From contig JAQWCW010000010.1 in NCBI GenBank assembly GCA_028705775.1, positions 27,548-91,547 of the forward strand: a stretch of 64,000 bases of DNA, in the 5' to 3' direction. The notes beneath the pieces were generated by a model. That model worked only from the letters and a program-made list of their open reading frames with translations. It had not been told where the DNA came from and did not search any database. This stretch comes from Eubacteriales bacterium. GTDB lineage: Bacteria > Bacillota > Clostridia > Christensenellales > Aristaeellaceae. A program made the translations under genes and the position numbers. Below are positions 42,878 through 51,800 of the stretch, in pieces; the first letter of the stretch is position 1, and every line of letters begins with the position of its first letter.

Positions 42878-44185
42878 ATGACATTTTCCGATTTACCCCT
42901 TATTCCGGCGCTCAAGCGCGCAGTTGCGGACGCGGGCTACGAAGCCCCTACCCCCATTCAGCAGGCGACAATTCCTCTTGTTATCGAGGGCGGCGACGTT
43001 CTCGGCTGCGCACAGACAGGCACGGGAAAGACGGCGGCGTTCGCGCTTCCGATTCTTCAGCATATGCACACAAACCCCGTAAGGCCGCGCGTGATTCGCT
43101 CCCTTATACTTACGCCTACGCGCGAGCTTGCGCTTCAAATTTACGAAAGCTTCGGAATTTACGGAAAGCCTCTTCCCGTTAAAACAACCGTCGTATTCGG
43201 CGGAGTCAGCCAGAACCCGCAGGTGGACGCGCTCGACAGGGGCGTCGACATTCTGGTTGCGACTCCCGGAAGGCTCTGCGACCTTATATCGCAGGGGCAT
43301 ATTTCCCTTTCCAAAATCGAAATATTCGTGCTTGACGAAGCCGACAGAATGCTCGACATGGGCTTTATTCACGACGTAAAGAAGATAATTGCAATGCTGC
43401 CCGCAAAGCGGCAGACGCTTTTCTTTTCAGCCACAATGCCGCCCGAAGTCGAAAAGCTTGCAATGAGCATACTTACAAACCCGAAAACCGTAAAGGTTGA
43501 CCCGCCCACAAGCACCGTTGACGCGATTCGCCAGTGCCTTTACATGATTGACAAGGGCAACAAGCGCAAGCTTTTGTCTCAGCTGCTCAAAAGCTCCGAG
43601 GTTACGAGCGCGCTCGTGTTCTCGCGCACGAAATACGGCGCGGACAGAATCGTAAGGGAGCTTATAAAGGACGGAATTCCTTCGATGGCGATTCACGGGG
43701 ACAAGACCCAAGCGGCGCGTCAGGCTGCGCTTTCCGCCTTCAAGCAGGGAAAGCTAAAGGTGCTGATTGCAACCGATATAGCCGCGCGCGGAATCGACAT
43801 AGCGGGGCTTAGCCATGTAATCAACTACGATTTGCCCAACGAGCCCGAAAGCTATATTCACCGCATAGGCAGAACGGGGCGCGCAGGCATGGACGGCGAC
43901 GCTATCAGCTTCTGCTCAATCGACGAGGTTAAATATCTCCGCGAAATCGAGAAGCTAATCGGAAGAAGCATACCCCGCCGCGAATGCGACTGGCCGATGA
44001 CGATTTTTACCGAAACGCCCAAAGCGCCGAGAATCGGGCGCACGCCCGAGCAGATTGCCGAGGCGCGCAGGCGCGGTCAGTTTTCGTCAAGAAAGCCCGC
44101 CGCATTCGCCTCTCAGGGAATACAAAAGCATTCCGGAGGTTCGAGCAATGCCAAACATACTGGATTACCTAAAGTGGCGCGGTGA
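42878..44185 (+). CDS. DEAD-box RNA helicase (RhlE/CshA type)
   Basis: The 435-residue ATP-dependent RNA helicase has all core motifs: Q motif PTPIQQATIP, motif I AQTGTGKT, PTRELALQ, DEAD in VLDEADRMLDMGF, SATMP, then ARGIDIAGLSHVINYD and HRIGRTGRAG. A basic Ser/Arg/Lys tail (GQFSSRKPAAFAS) likely binds RNA. Such enzymes remodel RNA in ribosome assembly and mRNA decay. It starts 16 bases after the cysteine-rich gene and overlaps the DUF2974 gene by 38 bases. Confidence 0.92.
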   Translation: MTFSDLPLIPALKRAVADAGYEAPTPIQQATIPLVIEGGDVLGCAQTGTGKTAAFALPILQHMHTNPVRPRVIRSLILTPTRELALQIYESFGIYGKPLPVKTTVVFGGVSQNPQVDALDRGVDILVATPGRLCDLISQGHISLSKIEIFVLDEADRMLDMGFIHDVKKIIAMLPAKRQTLFFSATMPPEVEKLAMSILTNPKTVKVDPPTSTVDAIRQCLYMIDKGNKRKLLSQLLKSSEVTSALVFSRTKYGADRIVRELIKDGIPSMAIHGDKTQAARQAALSAFKQGKLKVLIATDIAARGIDIAGLSHVINYDLPNEPESYIHRIGRTGRAGMDGDAISFCSIDEVKYLREIEKLIGRSIPRRECDWPMTIFTETPKAPRIGRTPEQIAEARRRGQFSSRKPAAFASQGIQKHSGGSSNAKHTGLPKVAR

Positions 44186-45260
44186 CCTAACGTTTGACGA
44201 GCGCCCGCCCTGCGACGTTGACCACCTTGTTTTTGCGTACATAGCGTACGTGAACATCGAGCGCGTATTCAAGGAAAACATGACGATAAGCGAAGCCGCT
44301 AAGGCTTATTTTGCCAAGCACACGGACGCCGAAATCAACGGCGACCGTTCGCTTATCGGCCGCGCTCCGTTCGTTCTCAAATATGCGGGCGAGTCGGCGC
44401 GCTTCGGCGCGCTCAGGCTTCGCCATGTAATCAGCGTAGTCTGCGAGGAGTCCGAGGAGCAGTTTGCCGCATCGACCTTCGTATTTCCCGACGGAAGCGT
44501 TGAAATCGCCTACCGCGGAACGGACGACTCGCTGACAGGCTGGAAGGAAGACCTCAATATGTGCTTCCTCATGCCCGTTCCAGCTCAGCTTTCCGCGCTT
44601 GAATATCTTGACGTTATCGCGGAAAGAACCACCGGCAGCATACACCTGACCGGCCATTCAAAGGGCGGAAACCTCGCACTGTACGCCGCCGCGAAAGCTT
44701 CGCCGGAAATACAGAAGCGCATAAAGGCGATATACGATTTGGACGGCCCCGGCTTCCCCCGCCCGATGCTTTCAAGCCCGGGCTATCTTGCCGTGCGCGA
44801 CAGGGTTAAGGCAATTGTGCCGAAATCCTCGATAATCGGGCTGCTGATGGAGCATGAGCAGCGCCTGACAATCGTGAGCAGCAGCCAAACGGGAGTAATG
44901 CAGCACGACGGGCTTTCATGGCAGGTAATGGGCTCGTCCTTCGTTACCGAGGAAAAGCTCGACAGCTCCGCGGAGAATTTCAGCATATTCATTCAGAACT
45001 GGCTCTCGACAATGGACACAATCGAGAGAAGCGCGCTTGTTGACGCGGTTATATATCTGATGAATGCGACGAATTCAAAAACCGTTTCCGAGCTTACGGA
45101 AAAGAAGATTTCCTCGATGGTTGCCGTGTCGCACGCATACCTCAGGATGTCGCCGGAGGATAAGAAGCAGCTTCGCACCTGCATGAAGGTCATGTTTGCC
45201 GCCACGAACGACAAGCGCGGGCAGATGCTGAAGGATGAAGGAATAACAAGCGTGGAGTAA
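44148..45260 (+). CDS. DUF2974 lipase-fold protein
   Basis: The 370-residue protein has the DUF2974 (Mbeg1-like) alpha/beta-hydrolase fold. GHSKGGNLALYAA (residues ~165-177) holds the nucleophile Ser in GxSxG, and VEIAYRGTDDSLTGWKEDLN precedes it as in lipase class 3 proteins. DLDGPGFPRP may hold the acidic residue. No signal peptide; a cytosolic hydrolase of unknown substrate. GGAGG precedes the ATG at 44148 by 9 bases, inside the end of the helicase gene, so expression is coupled. Confidence 0.88.
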   Translation: MPNILDYLKWRGDLTFDERPPCDVDHLVFAYIAYVNIERVFKENMTISEAAKAYFAKHTDAEINGDRSLIGRAPFVLKYAGESARFGALRLRHVISVVCEESEEQFAASTFVFPDGSVEIAYRGTDDSLTGWKEDLNMCFLMPVPAQLSALEYLDVIAERTTGSIHLTGHSKGGNLALYAAAKASPEIQKRIKAIYDLDGPGFPRPMLSSPGYLAVRDRVKAIVPKSSIIGLLMEHEQRLTIVSSSQTGVMQHDGLSWQVMGSSFVTEEKLDSSAENFSIFIQNWLSTMDTIERSALVDAVIYLMNATNSKTVSELTEKKISSMVAVSHAYLRMSPEDKKQLRTCMKVMFAATNDKRGQMLKDEGITSVE

Positions 45261-45324
45261 CCATGGCGAAAACGCGCCTTATTTCCTGAAAACGCCTTGC
45301 AAATCCGCCGCCGTTTCGTTTTTC

Positions 45325-45353
45325 TTGACAGATAAGCCAGTTTTTTGCATAAT
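45325..45353 (+). promoter_or_regulatory. Promoter of the secreted SH3 pair
   Basis: Perfect TTGACA, 17 bases, CATAAT, 45 bases before the ATG at 45399. Confidence 0.7.
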
Positions 45354-45398
45354 AGTCTTAGAGTATTACAGCTCAATAAATCTTCCGGAGGCAGAAGA

Positions 45399-46052
45399 AT
45401 GAAAAAAATCATCTCGGTTCTCATTTGCGCTCTCTTGATTTGCGCATGCATACCGTTCTCCGCAGTTGCAATGCCCGCGGATGTTCAGTCAAAAACAATG
45501 TACGTTTTCACGAGCAACGGCGGCTACCTCAATCTTCGTGAAACCGATTCCACCAACGGAAATGTCGTAACCCAGATTCCTTTCGGCTCTGAAGTTGCCG
45601 TTGTTGATTACGAGGGCAAGAGCAAGTGGCAGTACATCAAGTACAACGGCTACGAGGGCTATGTAATGACGCGCTACCTCTCCACCTACCGTCATAAGCG
45701 CCCCACCGTTACCCCCGCCCCCGCCGCTACGGTTAAGCCGCAGACGGACATTTACGCCAATTTCGTTAAGACGAATTACTACGTAACGATTCGTCCCTCG
45801 TCCCCTTCCGGATTCGTGAATCTGCGCTGGGCGCCCACCAAGTCCGTTCCCTGCGAAGGCATTTACTATGCCGGCAAGCTCCTGCTTGTGCTTCAGGACA
45901 ACGGAACATGGTGCCAGGTATTTGACGAGGAAACCCTCACGAGCGGTTACGTTATGAAGGCGTTCCTCACCTATTACAGCGAGTACGTCCCGATTGGCGA
46001 AGGCGCAACCGCAAATAACGGCATCGGCACCGGCGCGACCGTTAACAACTGA
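45399..46052 (+). CDS. Secreted protein with two SH3b domains
   Basis: The 217-residue protein has a signal peptide (MKKIISVLICALLICACIPF, cleavage near AVA-MP) and two bacterial SH3 repeats: GGYLNLRETDSTNGNVVTQI (~residues 40-90) and GFVNLRWAPTKSVPCEGIYY (~130-190), separated by a Pro/Thr linker. SH3b domains usually bind cell-wall peptides. No catalytic domain is attached. The end is a low-complexity Gly/Thr/Asn tail. GGAGG lies 8 bases before the ATG. First gene of a two-gene secreted operon. Confidence 0.85.
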   Translation: MKKIISVLICALLICACIPFSAVAMPADVQSKTMYVFTSNGGYLNLRETDSTNGNVVTQIPFGSEVAVVDYEGKSKWQYIKYNGYEGYVMTRYLSTYRHKRPTVTPAPAATVKPQTDIYANFVKTNYYVTIRPSSPSGFVNLRWAPTKSVPCEGIYYAGKLLLVLQDNGTWCQVFDEETLTSGYVMKAFLTYYSEYVPIGEGATANNGIGTGATVNN

Positions 46053-46079
46053 CAACAATCAAACTGACGGAGGTTAATT

Positions 46080-46613
46080 ATGAAGAAGATTATTTCTGTT
46101 ATCGCCGCTATGATGCTGCTCCTCTGCTGCGCCGCGGCAAGCGCAGAGCCGACTAAGATTACCGAATCCGCAATGGGCTTTGATATTGATATCAACCTGC
46201 CCGAGGGCGCGGTATACACCGAGCTTGCTACGGACAGCGATATCACCATCGCGATGATTAAGCTTGCGGACGAAACCAAGCCGAATTTCATCCTCTCATT
46301 CGCTTCTTCCGAGGAATATTCCGACGAATCCAACATGAGCGATTTGAGCGAGGAAGACCTGAACGCTCTTTATCAGACCATCGCGGCTGACTGCGATAAC
46401 CCCGAAATGGAGATAAAGAAGCTTGACAACAACATTACCGTAATGATAGTAAACGATGAGAGCATTACCAACAACGCGAATGTTTTCACCATTTATCGCG
46501 GCTTCTTCATCCAGATTTCAGTTATCTTCGATGATTTGCGCGACATTACCGATGAAGATGTTCAGACGGCAGTTGACCTTATGGGCTCGCTGACGCTTGT
46601 AGAAGTTCAGTAA
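46080..46613 (+). CDS. Small secreted protein of unknown function
   Basis: The 177-residue protein has a signal peptide (MKKIISVIAAMMLLLCCAAA, cleavage near ASA-EP) nearly identical at its start to that of the SH3 protein 28 bases upstream, suggesting related leader sequences. The mature part is acidic (SSEEYSDESNMSDLSEEDL) and may form a mixed alpha-beta domain. A lipobox is possible at LLCC but weak. GGAGG precedes the ATG. Function unknown. Confidence 0.75.
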   Translation: MKKIISVIAAMMLLLCCAAASAEPTKITESAMGFDIDINLPEGAVYTELATDSDITIAMIKLADETKPNFILSFASSEEYSDESNMSDLSEEDLNALYQTIAADCDNPEMEIKKLDNNITVMIVNDESITNNANVFTIYRGFFIQISVIFDDLRDITDEDVQTAVDLMGSLTLVEVQ

Positions 46614-46622
46614 AAACTAGTT

Positions 46623-46664
46623 AAACGCACCGACTGCTGCAATGAGCGGTCGGTGCGTTTTTAT
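46623..46664 (+). terminator. Terminator after the secreted pair
   Basis: AAACGCACCGAC and GTCGGTGCGTTT arms, a loop of about fourteen bases, then TTATT. Confidence 0.88.
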
Positions 46665-46742
46665 TGTCGTTTATGAGCAGACTGAATGCTTTTTCAAAGC
46701 GCGGAAAAGCTCAAGCTGCTATGCGGCTGAAGCGTTGTGTGG

Positions 46743-47453
46743 CTAAAGCTCAAGAATGCTGCACGCTTCGCCAAACCTGTCTGAATGCTCGTGCGCAAGC
46801 AGAAATTCTTTTTCTCCTTTAAGCGCAACTCCGACGGTATCGCCCATCAGCGTAAGGCGAATGAGCCTTTCAGCGCCAATAAGCGCCTTGATTCCGTCAA
46901 TATCCGAAAGCCATGCGGGCATTTTTGCGCCAAGCTCCTTCTCCGCCTGAACAAGCTCCGCTATTTCCTCGCAATCGTCCATATCCGCGATAAGATGCCC
47001 AAGCTTCGGGCTATCGTTAAGCGGCAGAGTCATGATGATTTCGCCGTCCTCAACATCGCCGTTTTCGCGAAAGCCGAGCGAGTAATAAAGGGCGCGCGCC
47101 CTGTCGTTGCCCTGAACATAATCAAGGCGCATCATATCGAACAAGCCGCTGCTTTTTGCATCGCTGATAAGAATTTCAATCGCCCTTCTGCCCCGACCGT
47201 TCCCCTGCTTATCCGTCGCTATCATGAAGCGCCAAAGACCGAGAGTTCTCTCGCCTTCGTCCCAGTCAAGCATCATAAAGCCGACCGGCTCGCCGTCCTC
47301 CATGATTGCAAGCGGGCGCGCGTTATCATAATAAAGCCACGCCTGCGCAAGCGAAACGATGTTCGGCGCGACGAATTTATTCTGCTCAGGGCTGAGGTTC
47401 ATGCGCGTTACTATCTGAAAGGTGCGCTCGTTTACCTTTTCAAGCGTTATCAT
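46743..47453 (-). CDS. GNAT acetyltransferase (BltD/PaiA-like) with C-terminal extension
   Basis: The 236-residue protein has a GNAT domain in residues 1-145 (GFMMLDWDEGERTLGLWRFM; the acetyl-CoA loop DKQGNGRGRRAIEIL; ARALYYSLGFRENG), most like polyamine acetyltransferases. A further ~90 residues (KLGHLIADMDDCEEIAELVQ onward) form an extra helical region not found in BltD. The extension could be a regulatory or dimer domain. The ribosome site is weak. Convergent with the secreted pair. Confidence 0.8.
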   Translation of the reverse strand: MITLEKVNERTFQIVTRMNLSPEQNKFVAPNIVSLAQAWLYYDNARPLAIMEDGEPVGFMMLDWDEGERTLGLWRFMIATDKQGNGRGRRAIEILISDAKSSGLFDMMRLDYVQGNDRARALYYSLGFRENGDVEDGEIIMTLPLNDSPKLGHLIADMDDCEEIAELVQAEKELGAKMPAWLSDIDGIKALIGAERLIRLTLMGDTVGVALKGEKEFLLAHEHSDRFGEACSILEL

Positions 47454-47470
47454 AAAGCCTGCAAATTACC

Positions 47471-48193
47471 TCAAATATCATCATCATCGTCGTCGGCGCT
47501 GCTGCCGGCCCCAAGGCGCGTAAGCTCAGCGTCAACCATTTCGCGTGTTGCGAAATTGAGCGGCGAGAAGCGCCCCTCGGCAGCCTTTTTCAGCTTCTTA
47601 ATCGCGGCGGCGTTATCCCCGCTCTCGATATCATAACGCGAAAGGAACCAAAGGGTGTCAATCTGACCGTCCTTCAAGGCAATCGCCTTCTCGAAATATT
47701 CCTTCGCCTTCTTTTTATCGTTCAAAAGCCGATAATTAATCTGCCCCAAGTTATCGTAAATTACGCTGTCCTCATCATCGTACTCAAGCGCTTCGTTATT
47801 GATTTCAAGCGCCTTATCGGTAAGCCCCGCCTCGATGTACAGGTAGCCGAGCGTGTCGTAAATAAGCCCCGTTTTAAGGCGCTTGAACTGACCCTCAAGC
47901 ACCGCGAGAGCCTTATCAATATCCCCTAGCTTCCATACGGCAACAGAATAATTCATGCGCACCTGCGACTTCTGCTCTGGGGTCATCGGGTCGTTCTGAT
48001 GCTTTACAAGCAATTCGCGCGTCTTTTCATACTGCCCGTCACGCAAGAGCGCAACGGAATAGCCAATAATATACTTGGGGTCAGTCAGCCCCTCTTTTTC
48101 TGCCTGCTCGTAAAGCTCAAGCGCTTCCTTCTTTTGACCCTTCTGATACATCATTGCCGCCTTACGCGCGGCAAGCATAGCTTTTACACCCAT
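47471..48193 (-). CDS. TPR-repeat protein
   Basis: The 240-residue protein is built from tetratricopeptide repeats (YQKGQKKEALELYEQAEKEG; LIYDTLGYLYIEAGLTDKAL; VIYDNLGQINYRLLNDKKKA). It has no signal peptide, so it is a cytosolic scaffold or adaptor. The tail ends in a run of Asp (ADDDDDDI). AAGGAG lies 9 bases before the ATG. It overlaps the end of mrfB by 10 bases, so it is co-transcribed with the mrfA-mrfB repair genes; any role there is unproven. Confidence 0.85.
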   Translation of the reverse strand: MGVKAMLAARKAAMMYQKGQKKEALELYEQAEKEGLTDPKYIIGYSVALLRDGQYEKTRELLVKHQNDPMTPEQKSQVRMNYSVAVWKLGDIDKALAVLEGQFKRLKTGLIYDTLGYLYIEAGLTDKALEINNEALEYDDEDSVIYDNLGQINYRLLNDKKKAKEYFEKAIALKDGQIDTLWFLSRYDIESGDNAAAIKKLKKAAEGRFSPLNFATREMVDAELTRLGAGSSADDDDDDI

Positions 48194-49353
48194 TTTTCCC
48201 CGCTCCTTTTGCTCCGCTGCTTACGTTTTATGCGGGCATAACGGTATTGTAACGCATTTTGGGTTTCCTGTACACCCTCGCGCGGAAAAAGTGACGGCTC
48301 GCTCAAATGATTTAGCGCCATAAGCGTATATTTTTCTGCCGAATCAAGGTCGCGCAGCTTATGCTCGTAAAGCTTCGCAAGCTCTATCATCGTTGTTTCG
48401 CCGCCCTCGCCTCGATTAACAAGCATCAAAAGAGTCTTTTCAGCCTCGCGGTACTCCTTTTGCCTGCGGTAGCTTGCGGCAAGCAGGCTGCCCGCTCTGA
48501 GGCAGAGCGTCCCTCTTGTCGCAAGTTGATAGCATTTGCGGGCGGTAACTATTACCCCGCGCCTTTCCATCTGCCTGCCAAGGGAGAAAACGTCCTCGTC
48601 ATGAGGCTGCGCGAGCGGGTTTTCGTACATACGGCACATTTTTGTGAGCAGAATCGCGAGCGTCGCAATATCCTGCCTGTTATGGGTAAGTATATCCTCC
48701 ATCAGCGCAAGCTCGCCCGTTTTAAGGTAGAGAAAAAAGCGAGCGGGAACCTCGGCGCCCGGCAAATCGTTATCACGATGTATCGAAAGCACCTTTTCCT
48801 CAAGCGTGCCTAAGCGGCAGCTTGTGAGACGCAGTTTGAACACTCCTCGCGCCCACTTGAGCAAATCTATATGCCTTACAGAGCGCCAGCGGGAGCGCAT
48901 ACCATTGAGCGTAAAGCGGGACTCCAGCAGCGGCATATCAAAGGTAACGCCGTTGAAGGTCACGACCGTTTCCGCTTTATCCAGCCTTTCGGCAAAGCGG
49001 CGGAGCGCGTCCTCCTCCTCGGGGTAATCGCGCATCAGATACTGCTCGACAACAAAGCCGTCATCGTCGACAAAGCCGACTCCTATTAAAAAGGCGACCG
49101 TTCCCGCGCCGCCCGAAAGCCCCGTCGTTTCCGTATCCATGAACAAAAGCCCGCGCGCGCTGTAATCGTCAAACGGCGTCTGATTGATAAGCGAAAGCGT
49201 TTTTGCGCTGAGCGAAAAAAGCCCGCTGACATCCGAAAGAGGGTAAACCGCGCGCCGTACAAGGCAGCTCGGCAAAGCTTCCGAAGCCCTTAACGGTTCG
49301 GGTTTTACGGATGGCGAAGCGCTTACCATTTGCAATTTCTGCCGAAGGTTCAT
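48184..49353 (-). CDS. mrfB: MrfB (YprB) RNase H-like exonuclease with TPR tail
   Basis: The 389-residue protein has a DnaQ/RNase H-like exonuclease core with DTETTG (LLFMDTETTGLSGGAGTVAF), then TFNGVTFDMPLLESR and the C-terminal catalytic Asp in HNRQDIATLA. The last ~120 residues contain TPR-like helices (KYREAEKTLLML-type). In Bacillus MrfB works with MrfA in a UvrA-independent repair path for mitomycin C crosslinks. The start overlaps mrfA by one base. Length and order match YprA-YprB. Confidence 0.9.
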   Translation of the reverse strand: MNLRQKLQMVSASPSVKPEPLRASEALPSCLVRRAVYPLSDVSGLFSLSAKTLSLINQTPFDDYSARGLLFMDTETTGLSGGAGTVAFLIGVGFVDDDGFVVEQYLMRDYPEEEDALRRFAERLDKAETVVTFNGVTFDMPLLESRFTLNGMRSRWRSVRHIDLLKWARGVFKLRLTSCRLGTLEEKVLSIHRDNDLPGAEVPARFFLYLKTGELALMEDILTHNRQDIATLAILLTKMCRMYENPLAQPHDEDVFSLGRQMERRGVIVTARKCYQLATRGTLCLRAGSLLAASYRRQKEYREAEKTLLMLVNRGEGGETTMIELAKLYEHKLRDLDSAEKYTLMALNHLSEPSLFPREGVQETQNALQYRYARIKRKQRSKRSGEKWV

Positions 49354-51620
49354 TATCGGGTAAGCCTCCTCAGGACTTCGACGGCGATTCGCTTGCCCTT
49401 CTCGCCAATCTCCATCACGGGCCCTGCGCAGGACGGGCAGCCGTTTTCACAATCGCAGGCGGTTACAAGCTCCAGTGCGCTCTGCAAAAGCTGGCGCTGC
49501 ATATTGTACGCCTTTTCGGAAAACCCTACGCCGCCGGGGCAGTTATCATAAAGATACATTGTCGGCTTACCGGTAAACGGCGAGCGAACCTGATAAATGA
49601 CGGCAAAATCCCTCGGCGCGCACATCAGATAAAGCGGAGCGACCGCCCTGAGAAGGTTTGCAACTCCCATCATTCCGCCCTGAAGCTCGTCCTTGCCGTA
49701 TTTCTCGGTAACGTCCGCAGGAAGCGTCCACCAGCACGCCGTCGTCTGCATTTCCATTTCAGGAAGGTTTATATGCCCAAAGCCCAGATTTTCATGGGTA
49801 TCGAGCTTCATTTTCTTGAACATTTTTACAAGAGAGGTTACAAGCACTTCGCCGTATTCGCGCTTCGCACCGTCGTCCTCATCGTCGGAAAACACGTCGA
49901 GAACGCGAAGGCTTACGTTCAAATCCGCATCTGTATAATAATCAACGTCGACCTGCCTTACATATGCCTTATGCGCGTCAAAATCAAGCTTTTCAACCTG
50001 ATACTGCGCCGCCTCATGCATATAGATTGCATTTTCGTGAAGAAGCATCGGCACGGTATACCTGTCCATCTCGCCGATTACGAGATGATGCTCGGGATTG
50101 GTAATATCAATGATAAGGAAGTTCTCGGTTGCCGCCGTCCGAAGCCCCGTTTCGCTAGCGGGGAACTCCTCGGCTGACCAGTAATACTTATCCCCGACAT
50201 GGCGGAGTATGCTCTGCTCCGTAAGATAGGCAAGCATTTCAGCCGTGTCCGCAGGCGTTGAGAAGCTGTCGCCGTCATGGAAGGGCAGCTCGTAGGCGGC
50301 GCATTTCATGTGATTCAGCATGATATATAGGTTATCGGGGTTAATCATGGCGTTTTCAGGCGACTGACCGAAAAAATAATCGGGATGATGAACGATGTAC
50401 TGGTCAAGCGCCGCGCCGGAGGCAACCATAATCGTAAGCGAAGTTCCGTGCCGTCTGCCCGCGCGCCCCATCTGCTGCCATGTGCTTGCAATCGTTCCCG
50501 GATATCCGCAGAGAATGCAGCACTCCAATGAGCCGATGTCAATGCCAAGCTCAAGAGCGTTCGTTGAAACGACGGCGCGTATGTCGCCGCGGCGCAAGCC
50601 CTTTTCAATCTGCCTGCGAAGCGTCGGGAGGAAGCCGCCGCGATACGCGCGAACCTGACCCGCATTGCCGATTGGGTCCTCAACCGCCCGCTTGAGATAC
50701 TTCGTAAGCACCTCTACTATAAGGCGGCTTTTGGCGAAAACGATGGTGGATATATCGTTGCGAACCATGTTTTCGGCAAGGAAACGCGTATCAAAAACAG
50801 ACGGGCGGCGAATGCCGAGCTGCTTGTTTATAACGGGCGGGTCGTACATTACGATATGCTTTTCGCCGGAGGGCGCTCCGTTGTTGTCGATTACCTCAAC
50901 CTCGCGCCCGACAATGGATTCTGTAAGCTCCTTAGGGTTTTTTATCGTGGCGGAGCAGCAGATGAACTGCGGATGGCTTCCGTAAAACTCGCATATGCGG
51001 CGGAGACGGCGAAGCACGTTAGCCAGATTTGAGCCGAAAAGCCCGCGATAGGTATGTATTTCATCAATCACTATGAACTTGAGATTTTCAAAAAGCTTGA
51101 CCCATTTTGTGTGCTGCGGGAGGATTCCGCTGTGGAGCATATCCGGATTGGTGACGATTATATGCCCCGCCTGCCTCAGCCCCCGCCTTGCGGCTTCCGG
51201 AGTATCTCCGTCATAGGTGTAGGTTTTTATGTCAACGCCCATATCCGTTATCATTTCGTACAGCTCGCTGACCTGGTCGGCAGAGAGCGCCTTTGTCGGG
51301 AAAAGATAGAGAGCGCGCGAGTCGTTGTTTTCAAGAATTTTGGATAGCACGGGCAGATTATAGCACATCGTTTTTCCGCTCGCGGTAGGCGTTACCACAA
51401 CGATGTCCCTGCCCTGCGCCGCCGCCTCATAAGCGGACGCCTGATGAGTATAAAGCTCCCTTATTCCGCGCTTTGAAAGCAGCTCCCTCAGCTTATCGGG
51501 AAGCATTGACGGATACGGCGAATACTGCGCCTTACGCGCCGGAATAACGCGCCAGTCGGTCACATTCGCCATAACTGCGCTATCCATCCGTATATTCTCA
51601 ATCAGCTGGTCAAGGTTCAT
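49353..51620 (-). CDS. mrfA: MrfA (YprA) DNA-repair helicase
   Basis: The 755-residue superfamily 2 helicase matches YprA in length. Motif I TPTASGKTMCYN, DEIH in VIDEIHTYRGLFG, SATI, VSTNALELGIDIGSLECCIL and QQMGRAGRRHG are complete. The C-terminal DUF1998 zinc domain has CDCENGCPSCAGP. MrfA unwinds or translocates on DNA during repair of mitomycin-type damage together with MrfB. Own promoter upstream; overlaps mrfB by one base. Cytosolic. Confidence 0.93.
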   Translation of the reverse strand: MNLDQLIENIRMDSAVMANVTDWRVIPARKAQYSPYPSMLPDKLRELLSKRGIRELYTHQASAYEAAAQGRDIVVVTPTASGKTMCYNLPVLSKILENNDSRALYLFPTKALSADQVSELYEMITDMGVDIKTYTYDGDTPEAARRGLRQAGHIIVTNPDMLHSGILPQHTKWVKLFENLKFIVIDEIHTYRGLFGSNLANVLRRLRRICEFYGSHPQFICCSATIKNPKELTESIVGREVEVIDNNGAPSGEKHIVMYDPPVINKQLGIRRPSVFDTRFLAENMVRNDISTIVFAKSRLIVEVLTKYLKRAVEDPIGNAGQVRAYRGGFLPTLRRQIEKGLRRGDIRAVVSTNALELGIDIGSLECCILCGYPGTIASTWQQMGRAGRRHGTSLTIMVASGAALDQYIVHHPDYFFGQSPENAMINPDNLYIMLNHMKCAAYELPFHDGDSFSTPADTAEMLAYLTEQSILRHVGDKYYWSAEEFPASETGLRTAATENFLIIDITNPEHHLVIGEMDRYTVPMLLHENAIYMHEAAQYQVEKLDFDAHKAYVRQVDVDYYTDADLNVSLRVLDVFSDDEDDGAKREYGEVLVTSLVKMFKKMKLDTHENLGFGHINLPEMEMQTTACWWTLPADVTEKYGKDELQGGMMGVANLLRAVAPLYLMCAPRDFAVIYQVRSPFTGKPTMYLYDNCPGGVGFSEKAYNMQRQLLQSALELVTACDCENGCPSCAGPVMEIGEKGKRIAVEVLRRLTR

Positions 51621-51657
51621 TCTAAGCGCCTCCCGAAAGAGCAGTTTTAATGTATGC

Positions 51658-51686
51658 AGTATAGCATATGCGTGATGTTAACGCAA
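51658..51686 (-). promoter_or_regulatory. Promoter of mrfA-mrfB-TPR
   Basis: Reverse strand TTGCGT, 17 bases, TATACT with TGC as extended -10. Confidence 0.65.
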
Positions 51687-51762
51687 ACAAATATTCGATT
51701 AAGCGAAAGGCGGCGGCGGATAAGCGCCCGTGCAAAACGGAAGTATGCGCTTTGCATGGCGC

Positions 51763-51786
51763 AAAAAAGGCGGCTTACGCCGCCTT
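51763..51786 (-). terminator. Terminator of the ABC transporter-kinase operon
   Basis: Reverse strand AAGGCGGC/GCCGCCTT with a four-base loop, then TTTTTT. 15-38 bases past the cytidylate-kinase-like stop. Confidence 0.88.
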
Positions 51787-51800
51787 ACAATATGTTAAAA

